The notes beneath the pieces are model-generated. The model did no database searches and was not told the origin of the DNA. It saw only the letters and a program-made list of their open reading frames with translations. DNA of 64,000 bases from Crotalaria pallida (lineage: Eukaryota; Streptophyta; Magnoliopsida; Fabales; Fabaceae), in NCBI GenBank assembly GCA_037953625.1, contig CM075653.1:101411639-101475638 (forward strand). Reading direction: 5' to 3'. Made by a program: the position numbers and the translations under genes. Of this stretch, positions 55,025 to 64,000 are shown piece after piece (position 1 is the first letter of the stretch; each line of letters opens with the position of its first letter).

Positions 55025-58000
55025 ATGTCAAACAATTTTAATGTTATTTGGTCAGATCCCAAATTAGATGTACTGGGAGCTTTTAATGACTACACACTTA
55101 AAAGCTCAAAACCTTTGGAGTCTTATTGAACCAGGAATTGAAGAATGAGCTAATGAAATTGCTCAAAGGAGGGACCAATTGGCGCTGACGCAAATTCACC
55201 AAGGAGTGGACTATTTGGTATTTGGCAAAATAGCCAATGCCAAGACTGCGAAGCAAGCATGGGAGACCTTAAAATTATCATATAAAGGTGTGGACAAAGC
55301 ACAAAAGTCCAAACTACAATCATTGCGTAGAGAACATGAAAGATACGAGATGTCCAGTTCAGAAAGTATTGAGCAATACTTCTCACGAGTTACAGACCTC
55401 GTTAATAAAATGAGAATGTATGGAGAAGATATTTCAGAAAGTATGGTGGTAGAGAAGATCCTTCGTACCATGCCGATTAAATTTGATCATGTGGTGACTA
55501 CAATAACTGAGTCACATGACACAAACACAATGACAGTAGCAGAGTTGCAAGGGAGTATGGAAAGCCACGTGAACAGAATTTTAGAGAAGATAGAAAGGTC
55601 AAAAGAAGAGGCTTTAAAAAGTCAAGTCAATATGGCTGAGTCTAGCCAAAGCGCATATGGCAGAGATCGTAACTTTAATAATGGAGGAAGAGGTAGTTAC
55701 AGAGGCAGAGGCCGAGGAAACTTTCGAGGAAGAGGACGTGGCAATTTCAATCAATGGCGAGACAACAACTATAGACCTCCTGGTCGAGGTAGAGGTGAAA
55801 ACAATTTCGGGTCTCCAAATCGTGGAAGAGGACGAGGTAATTTAAATCAAGAAGGAGGTAATTTTATTTGTTTTCAGTGTGGTAAATATGGTCACAAAGC
55901 TTCAGATTGTCGATCTAGATTTCAGAATAATTATCAGGCAAATCTGGCAGAAAATCAAAATCATGATACTGGTGAAAGATCCTATAATCATGAAAGTTTA
56001 TTTTGTGCAAGTAGTTTTTTCTCAGAAGATGAAAATGTTTGGTATTTGGATACCAGGTGTAGTAATCATATTGTGGGAAGAAAGAGTTATTTTCTACATT
56101 AGATGAAAGTGTTAACTCAATGGTGAAATTTGACAATGATACTAATATACCTATTTTGGGAAAAGGCCAAATTACTTTTAAATTAAAAGATGGTTCTCAA
56201 AATTTTATCTCTGATGTTTTCTATGTTCCTGGCCTTCATTACAATCTCCTAAGTATTAGACAACTATAAGAGAAAGGTTTCAACATGAAAATTCACCATG
56301 GTCTTTGTACAATAATTGACAAACATGGTAGATTTGTAGCAAAGGTAAACATGACCTCAAACCGTTTATTCCCCTTGAAAATACAACATGAAAGAATTTC
56401 CTGTTTTAATTCGGTCATACCTGATGATGATTGGTTGTGGCACATGCGTTTTGGTCATTTTCATTTTTCTGGATTGAATTATTTATCAAGGAAAGAGCTT
56501 GTTTCCGGTTTGCCTATAATAAATGTTCCTAATTGTGTATGTGAAACTTGCCAATTGGGAAAGAAGCATCGAGATGCATTTCCAGTTGGAAAATCTTGGT
56601 GAGCAAGGAAGCTATTGGAGATTGTCCATTCAGATTTATGTATGGTTGAAGTTCCAACTAATGGTGGCTGCAGGTATTTTATTACTTTCATTGATGATTT
56701 TAGAAGAAAGGCTTGGGTATATTTTTTAAAGCAAAAGTCGGAAGCTTGTGATGCTTTCAAATCATTTAAAGCATTTGTTGAAAAACAAAGTGGGTGCAAG
56801 ATTAAAGCACTGAGAACTGATAGAGGGCAAGAGTACCTCGCTTGTTCTGATTTCTTTGAGCAACATGGAATTCAACACCAAATGACGACGAGATACACAC
56901 CCCAACAAAATGGAGTAGCAGAAAGGAAGATCAGGACAATTATGGATATGGTACGATGCATGCTAAGAGCCAAGAAAATGCCTAAAGAATTTTGGGCAGA
57001 AGCATTTTCTACTGCTATATATATTTTGAACAGGTGCCCGACGAAAAGTGTTAGTAATAAAACTCTAGAAGAAGCTTGGAGTGGAAGGAAGCCATCAATA
57101 CGACACCTCAGAGTTTTTGGGTGTGTTGCATACGCCCGAATACCAGATCAATTAAGGAAGAAGCTAGACGATGTATTTTTATTGGATATAGTACAAATTC
57201 AAAAGCTTATAAATTGTATAATCCGGAAACTCGGAAAGTTATTATTAGTCGAGATGTAACATTTAATGAAGAAGGCATATGGGATTGGACCACCACAACT
57301 GAAAGAAAGCAAGTGGTAATTCCAGAAGATCATGAAGCAGAAGACGATGGTGAAGGTCGAGCACCCAATAATCATGATAGTCCACCTCCTAACAATCAGA
57401 TGTGTCCCGAACGTCAAGATGAAGCATCGGGAAGACCACGACGACAACATCAATTACCAGCCAGACTTTAAGATTGCATTCTGGGGAATGACAATGACCC
57501 ATCAAACGACGAAGAAATTATTAATTTTGTATTATTTGCAGATTGTGATCCTTTAACATTTAAGGAAGCCACTAATCACCAGCATTGGAGAAAGGCTATG
57601 GACGAGGAAATTCATTCTATACAAAAGAATGATACATGGAAGCTAACCGATTTGCCCGAAGATAAGAAGCTCATTGGAGTAAAGTGGGTGTACAAAACAA
57701 AGTACAAGCCCAATGGCGATGTAGATCGTTTCAAAGCGAGGTTGGTTGCAAAAGGATATAAGCAAAAACCAGGTATCGATTATTTCGAGGTATTTGCTCC
57801 TGTTGCTAGACTTGACACTGTTTGAATGATTATTTCACTCTCTGCTCAACGTAATTGGAAAATATATCAAATGGATGTTAAATCTGCTTTTTTAAATGGT
57901 ACCTTGGAAGAAGAAGTATATGTCGAGCAACCTGAGGGGTACTTAATAAAGGGAAATGAAAATAAAGTTTATAAATTAAATAAAGCATTGTATGGATTAA

Positions 58001-59077
58001 AACAAGCACCGAGAGCGTGGTATAAGAAAATTGATTCATATTTTGTGGAGCACGGATTTGAACGATGCCCTTATGAACACACTTTATATATTAAATGTGT
58101 TAAGCTTGGAGATGTGCTGATAGTGTGTCTCTACGTCGACGATCTAATTTTCACCGGGAATAATTCAAACATGATAACAGAATTCAGGGAGGCTATGATA
58201 AAATCTTTTGAAATGACTGATTTAGGGTTAATGTCTTACTTTCTTGGCATCGAAATTGTTCAACACAATAATGGAGTATTTATTTCTCAAAAGAAATATG
58301 CTAATGATATTTTAAAAAAGTTCAAGATGGAAAATTCAAAATCAATTTCCACACCAGTAGAAGAAAAGTTAAAGCTAACAAGAGAAAATGAAGGTAAAAG
58401 AATAGATTCGACTTATTACAAGAGTCTAATTGGAAGCCTCAGATATCTGACTGCAACTAAACCAGATATAGTATTTGGAGTTGGGTTACTAAGCAGATTC
58501 ATGGAAGAACCACGTACTTGTCATTTAATAGGAGCTAAAAGAATCCTCCGATATATCAAAAGTACCTTATCTGATGGAATTTTTTATGGCAATAATAAAA
58601 ATGTAAAATCTTGTTGCCTATACTGATAGTGATTGGGCTGGAGACATTGATACAAGGAAAAGCACGTCAGGATATATATTTCATCTAGGATCGGGCGCAA
58701 TATCATGGTCGTCCAAGAAACAACCAGTTGTGGCATTATCTACGACCGAAGCAGAATACATAGCAACAACTAATTGTGCAACACAACCAGTATGGTTAAG
58801 AAGAATTCTTGAAATGCTACATCATAAGCAAGATACTCCTACTGAAATATTTTGTGACAATAAGTCTGCTATAGCACTATCCAAACATCCAGTATTTCAT
58901 GGGCGTTCCAAACACATAGACATTCGCTTTCATAAAATCCGTGAATTAGTTGAAGAAAAAGAAGTGTCGATCAAGTACTGTCATACAGGAGATCAAATTG
59001 CCGACATATTTACCAAACCATTAAAGGCAGAATTATTCTATAAGCTAAAACACTTGCTTGGAATAATAAAAGCTTGA
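55025..59077 (+). pseudogene. Broken copia gag-pol
   Basis: Gag from the ATG at 55025, with early stops and frame changes before 55179. An RGRGRGNF-rich stretch precedes the zinc knuckle CFQCGKYGHKASDC. The protease site reads YLDTRCSNH where the family has DSG, so the catalytic motif is lost. Integrase: H/H and C/C finger (HMRFGH, CETCQLGK), then VHSDLC, RTDRGQEY and NGVAERK. RT: GVKWVYKTKY, QMDVKSAFLNG and catalytic YVDD in CLYVDDLIF. RNase H: YTDSDWAGD, TTEAEYIA and FCDNKSAI. Breaks include a frameshift near 56090, stops near 56268, 56600 and 57823, a frameshift near 57170, a stop near 57470 and a frameshift near 58620. Several stops fit CGA or CAA changed to TGA or TAA. Confidence 0.92.
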
Positions 59078-59091
59078 TTTAAGGGAGGCAA
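59078..59091 (+). other. Polypurine tract of the copia element
   Basis: TTAAGGGAGGCAA directly before the 3' LTR. Confidence 0.8.
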
Positions 59092-59388
59092 TGTGATATT
59101 AAAAAATAAATAAATAGTAAATCAAGCTTGTTTGAATAACAAGCTAAAAAAAAAAATATAAGAATAGTAAAACAACAACTTCATTCCGTGTTGTTTCCGT
59201 GTTTTGTTTCCTGGATTCATGCAACAGTTTGTTCTAAACTTGTAACCTCCTATTAGTATAAAAGGAGGCTGATACTTCTCAATTTTATATAATTACAAAT
59301 ATAAGAAAAAGAGAAAAAGCCTTTGTATTTATTCCACTGCGTTTTGTTCTCAATTTCTCCTTGGTGACATTATGATTATTTGATATCA
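59092..59388 (+). mobile_element. 3' LTR of the copia element
   Basis: Same sequence as the 5' LTR apart from a few substitutions (for example ctctgcg against ctttgta) and a longer A run. Confidence 0.9.
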
Positions 59389-60289
59389 AATATCAACTTC
59401 AAATTCTTGAATCTTGAGCAAGGTAGTGACTAGTACCAAGTAATTACTTCACTGCTTCTGCTGGAGAACGATGCATGTTGCTTGGGGAGGATATGGATCG
59501 TCTAGTATCTGGCAGTTGCCATATAGCTTGAGACTGAGAGAAAGACTGTGAGGAAAACCCAAGGCCATATGATCCAGTGCAATTTTTAGAGGGCTTTTTT
59601 TAAAAAAAAATAAAATTTATAAGCTCATTTTATTGACATTGAAGCAAGCAATGGAGTGCATTTCAAGGTTCTTGGGGCGGATATTTAATTGGTCAGTTTA
59701 TTGGCTGAAAAGTTCCTGATCAACTCAAAATTAAAATTAAACATTCCATTCCATGTGTAGGCATGTGGTATTGCATTGTTGGTTTTCTTCTATTATGTTC
59801 TCTACTTTAAGGATTTTGGTGTGTTTTTATTTACCAGATTCAAACCTTCACATTCCATACTATTCCAACCATCATTAAATATGTAATTATAGCCTTATGG
59901 ATGACCTGACTTTTATCTTAAAGCAACACTCTATAGCTAATCCTTCTAATGTAGCCATCCATTGAAACAACTGAAATTCAATAGGATGGTAAGCTTAATA
60001 GTTAACACTAATCAATAGGCTTACATTACCTTCTGATCACCCTGTGTTCATTTGTTTTTTTATGACTTAAGTCAGAGATTAGTCAGTAGTATTTTGCAAC
60101 CTCGGTTGATTTAATGTATTATCAAGCAAAAGCACCTACAAAACCAAGGGTGGTGTTGGCTTCTGTTGAGTTCCCTAGAGGATATATGAGCTGACAACAC
60201 CCTTTCTGTTACCTCTGTCGATTTTAATTTTGATGTATTATCAGTTTTAATGTTTTTGCATCATTAATTAGTTATAATTATTATGTATG
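59389..60289. other. Spacer between the copia element and duplication copy B
   Basis: AT-rich, no supported gene or element. Confidence 0.5.
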
Positions 60290-62944
60290 CGACTTTTGAA
60301 GTAGTTATCGTGAGATTCCAAACAATTTTTTTTTTTTGAGGTAACAATACATTATTGAACAACAGTGCTGAAAGGTTCATTCAAATTAAATTTTAGTAAT
60401 CACATTCAACATTGATTTTCTGGCCTTGGCTTGGCTAAGTAGCATCAAAAAATAATTATGGTTAAGTGGCATTTCATTGTTGTAAGTTTTAATGGAAGCC
60501 ATGAAGTACAAAAGATACAAAGATAAAGGGAAAGTGAGATAAAGATTGGTAGTACAAGACACACTCTTTATTGAGGATATATTATATAGGACAGTCACAG
60601 GTAGGCTACCTTGATGATAATGTACCTCCTTGATGATAAAGAAGTGATAGTGCAGAGAGCAATATGAGGGGTGGCCACCAGTTGAATAATTCAAAAAATT
60701 CAACCATCAACGAATCAGTTTTTTTTATGGACCTGTATTGCCATCTGATATGCAAGGTTTTATATTGTAGTCGTGGTTGCGGCTATGTTGCATTTATTGC
60801 AATTGCGAAAAAATGCAGCCGAGATGCGACAGAGACTACTGAAATCACAACATTGTGGCCTTAAGTGCTGTTTTGGACACAATTTAAAACCTTGCTGATA
60901 TGATTCACTTTGTCCAAGTAGCATCTGTTACCATACCATCAGGGAGTATCATTTAGCCCTGTTTCATTTTCTCATAATGAATTTAAGGTTGTGAATTCAA
61001 ATATCTTGGTGTGTTTAGACTCATAAGTTATAAGTTATAACTCCTCTTAGTTATATGAAGTAATCAAGTCTACTGTCACTCTATGCAGCATGCAGACTCA
61101 AATTAAAATTTCTGCATGATAGAATCTTGGAGATAGATAGGTAGATTCGTAGATGTCTAGGGGAAAGTGGCGGGGTCATATAATTTGGAAGGACTAAGGA
61201 GTAATGAGTGTTCCATTGTACATGCTGGTGGCAGCCTCTCCTTTTATTAATAACAATGAATAATGAAATGGCTTTATGGATGTGAGGATTGAAGAATGTG
61301 AATAAATAATTTAGGGGAGTATGCATTCCACAAGAAACACACATGCCCACTTTGGATACTAGATTTTTTTAGCCAACACTAGCAGGCATTCTTATGGTGG
61401 AGACATGCATTATTGATTTGTTCTTATTTGTTTTCTCATAGTGGATTTTGTCTGAATGCAATTCCCTCTTCTCTACTTCTAGGCCATAGAGTGATTATTT
61501 TACTACCCATTCAAATTTCCACTATTTTAATTTTTAATCCATTGAACTTTATTTCATTTGGTACTCATATCTGATTTTTTTCATTTCTAATTCAGTTTGA
61601 ACAAAGTTTGTGCGAGTTCTTTGGGATTGCTTAGTTTTTCTGTTAGAACAATAGGTTTTGGTAGCAACATAATACAACAAAGAAGGTAGAATGATCTATA
61701 TGAGATCACTTGTTCTTTGACTCTAAGGTGACTTCAAGACTAATTTTAAGCAGAAACTTATTTGTGAGACAATGTATTTGAACTAGAATTTTCTCTGTGA
61801 CAGAAACTTACAACAGCTGTTATAAAGCCTAAAGGTTTGATCTGATTAATATAAACCACACCAGCTGATATGTATAAAAAGAAAATGAAACAGGAAAATG
61901 TTCCATGGTGCCAAAAATGTAATTTAAAGATGATTACACTTGTAGAGAAAAAGAGAAAAGCAAATAACAGATTGGCTAATAACATAAACGGAACATATGA
62001 AAATAAATTTTTGTACTGAATAAATTTGGATGAGTCAGAGATTACCAATCCCAAATATGAAAATAAGATATGTTATACTTGTAAAAGAAAATCAAGAAAG
62101 CAATAGTGGATCGGAAAGTTTCTCAATTATAGATAATTGCAGAAAGATAAATTGAAGTGACAGGTTTTGGTTTTTTCTCTAAAAAAAAGGGAACAAGCTG
62201 TGGCCTTCGTGTGAAGTGCACACTCCCTTCATTTTATTAATAGCTCACTTTAGTTGCCACTATCCTGTGGAGTGCACACTGCCTCATAAAAAAATATATG
62301 TACAGTCTTCTCCCATATCATTCTAAATCTTGGACTCTGCTTATGTCAATTGCCAAATGTTACATGTTATTCTGGCATCTATTCTTTACATCAATTCATT
62401 GAAACTTCATGGAAGACCAAAAAATGAATGCAAAACTTACATTTCCCCTTGTATGGTGGAGTAATTCTTCCAATTAGTCTTGTGACCATGTCTTGAGCTT
62501 GGAAAAATCATACCTAGGGGATTTAATAGAACCTTTGAATGCAGCAGGCAAACTCTCCACTCCTGAGTTTAACAAAAAGCAAAAACATCTCTGAATCGCA
62601 TTTATTTTCTTTACCTCTGAACACATATCTGCTAAATGTACAATTATATTTACAGTACTCATTTTATGTTATAGATTTCTTCTTAATCTTTCTCATTATA
62701 AAATTCAAATGATAAGCCTTACTGAAAACATGATTGAACCCAGTAAGATGAATAATAAAGATTACACTGAGGAAAAATATTTGAGGGTTGGTTGCACTTT
62801 TTTGTGATGAACTTTTAAAGGAAAACCAGATATATTTAGTTAAGAAAGTCACCAACTTGTAGCTAGTGCCCTCCACACTATCTCCTCTATATCCACTATC
62901 AATATTTAGGTCATTTTGCCTACTCAAACTTGATGATCCCTTTC

Positions 62945-62952
62945 TATAAATA
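62945..62952 (+). promoter_or_regulatory. TATA box of the second VTL gene
   Basis: TATAAATA about 110 bp before the ATG, at the same place as CTATATATAG in copy A. Confidence 0.65.
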
Positions 62953-63055
62953 CCCTTTATTAGAGAGTGTGATCTCCACAAGCTCTCAATATCATATTCC
63001 AATTTCCTCCTTTTTTCTACATATCTTAGCATTCCTTAACTTAATTATATCCTTC

Positions 63056-63751
63056 ATGGCTTCCCTTGGAGCTAGAACTAATGGAACTTCACCTAACCAT
63101 GTTGAGATTCCTATCCATGCAAATAATGTTGTTGAGCCAAAACCCAGCCAAGGGGTTGTTGAAGAAGAGAGCAACATAGACTACTCTCAAAGGGCTCAGT
63201 GGCTCCGAGCTGCGGTGTTGGGAGCCAATGATGGATTGGTCTCAGTTGCATCACTGATGATGGGTGTTGGAGCTGTTAAGGAAGACATCACAGCCATGCT
63301 TCTTGCTGGTTTTGCTGGCCTAGTTGCTGGTGCATGCAGCATGGCTATTGGAGAGTTTGTCTCTGTCTACACTCAGTATGACATAGAGATGGCTCAGATT
63401 AAAAGAGATAGGGAATCTAATAACAATAATAATAATAATATTGGAATTGATGAAGAAGCTCAAAGGGAGAAGCTGCCAAATCCATTTCAGGCTGCACTGG
63501 CATCAGCACTGGCATTTTCTTTGGGTGCTTTGGTGCCACTGCTAGCAGCTTTGTTTATAAGGAACCACAAAATAAGGCTGGCTGTTGTTGCTGTGGCAGT
63601 TAGCTTGGCATTGTTGGTATTTGGAGGGGTGGGAGCAGTGCTTGGAAACACTCCAGTGAGGAGGTCTTGTCTTAGAGTGGTGATTGGAGGTTGGATGGCT
63701 ATGGCTATAACATTTGGCCTCACCAAGTTGATTGGTTCTGCTGGACTTTGA
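63056..63751 (+). CDS. Vacuolar-iron-transporter-like protein, tandem paralogue
   Basis: 231 residues, intronless, nearly identical to the product of 52688-53401 from the family signature to the C-terminus. It has the same five hydrophobic segments and lacks a VIT1-type metal-binding domain. Differences cluster in the N-terminal 45 residues (TSPNHVEIPIHANNVVEPKP; an extra Val-Glu-Glu near residue 34) and in the poly-Asn loop, which is 7 Asn instead of 15. An upstream in-frame ATG at 62930 would add 42 residues, but that stretch overlaps the TATA box, so the ATG at 63056, matching the paralogue, is preferred. Predicted role is iron (or related divalent metal) transport into the vacuole or another membrane compartment. 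Confidence 0.92.
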   Translation: MASLGARTNGTSPNHVEIPIHANNVVEPKPSQGVVEEESNIDYSQRAQWLRAAVLGANDGLVSVASLMMGVGAVKEDITAMLLAGFAGLVAGACSMAIGEFVSVYTQYDIEMAQIKRDRESNNNNNNNIGIDEEAQREKLPNPFQAALASALAFSLGALVPLLAALFIRNHKIRLAVVAVAVSLALLVFGGVGAVLGNTPVRRSCLRVVIGGWMAMAITFGLTKLIGSAGL

Positions 63752-63810
63752 ATGTCAACAAATATTGCAAAAATTTGCAAGCAAATAAGTATTGCATGCA
63801 TGGTATCTGT

Positions 63811-63930
63811 GCAACCAGATCCGACAACTTCTACAACAACTCTAATTTTATGTCTCAAAATTTCCTGAAAACTAAAAATTTGTGACAACTTTGGATTTAT
63901 AAGATAAAACTAAAGTTGTCGGATCCGGTT
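63811..63930. repeat. Small inverted repeat (MITE-like) after the second VTL gene
   Basis: CAGATCCGACAACTT at the left is inverted at the right as AAGTTGTCGGATCCGG. The internal part is AT-rich. It could form a hairpin in the gene's 3' untranslated region. Confidence 0.5.
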
Positions 63931-64000
63931 ATACAAGTAACATTTTAAAGTATTAATGTGTACTTGTTTTTATACTCACTGGGATTTGTCTTGTGGGTAC

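Larger units (their letters stand above)
54635..59388 (+). mobile_element. Decayed Ty1/copia LTR retrotransposon
   Basis: 4754 bp with LTRs of 294 and 297 bp (TGTGATATT…GATATCA) and the direct repeat AATAT on both sides (54630-54634 and 59389-59393). Domain order gag, protease, integrase, RT, RNase H marks Ty1/copia. The LTRs differ by a few substitutions and a poly-A length change. The polyprotein has many breaks. It was inserted between the two halves of the VTL duplication. Confidence 0.93.
60290..63751 (+). repeat. Segmental duplication, copy B
   Basis: Counterpart of 49540-53401. It lacks the antisense VTL fragment and the MITE at 51261. The non-coding part up to about 62900 holds no supported gene. 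Confidence 0.75.

Noticed and set aside
55657..55845. 62-codon acidic ORF in the copia gag
   Set aside because: Out-of-frame reading of the Arg/Gly-rich gag segment.
62930..63055. N-terminal extension of the second VTL protein
   Set aside because: The upstream ATG overlaps the TATA region and the extension is absent in the paralogue.

Overview
The window is plant nuclear DNA: AT-rich, intron-bearing and dense in transposons. Two tandem genes of the vacuolar-iron-transporter-like (VTL, nodulin-21) family suggest a legume, but the species cannot be fixed from sequence alone. I see no rRNA, tRNA or CRISPR array.

Layout. 1-3.8 kb: AT-rich DNA with a broken Myb/SANT-like gene of the type associated with PIF/Harbinger transposons. 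3.8-17.6 kb: a nest of long LTRs (a truncated LTR from 3824, a second truncated LTR from 10204 with a solo LTR at 11560-13965 inside it, then another solo LTR at 15245-17581). 17.6-21.9 kb: two broken viroplasmin/RNase H1-N-terminal-domain gene fragments on the minus strand, degenerate GGGTTA repeats and a 566-bp Mutator-like MITE. 21.9-30.5 kb: a damaged minus-strand Tekay/Del-type chromovirus whose 5' LTR contains a 1.4-kb near-perfect inverted repeat, inserted into a fold-back MITE. 31.0-34.6 kb: a related solo LTR. 35.8-49.5 kb: a small TRIM-like element split first by a non-autonomous Mutator-like element with a 9-bp target duplication and then by an almost complete 11.8-kb chromovirus (37519-49277). 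49.5-63.8 kb: a tandem segmental duplication carrying two intact intronless VTL genes, with a decayed Ty1/copia element (54635-59388) between the copies and a third antisense VTL fragment at 49.65 kb.

The most interesting content lies inside the 3.5-kb chromovirus LTRs. They share an architecture that a normal promoter/terminator LTR does not need. (1) A TATA box and leader are followed by conserved GT donor-like sites. (2) Palindromic motifs occur in pairs with centres a fixed 20 or 21 bp apart, in three sequence versions (CTCGAG, ACCGGT and ATCGAT cores) that differ between LTR lineages. (3) There is a cluster of tiny hairpins whose stems vary but stay complementary around a constant triloop. 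(4) An AG acceptor-like site sits 3 bp upstream of a conserved ORF of about 156-181 codons, present five times, whose differences between lineages are mostly synonymous. I propose these together as a candidate LTR-encoded regulatory system. The protein function is unknown, and any link between protein and motifs is inference.

The host genes likely to work are the two VTL genes, predicted membrane iron transporters with their own TATA boxes. Nearly everything else is transposon or decay product, and many of the nonsense changes fit C-to-T transitions.
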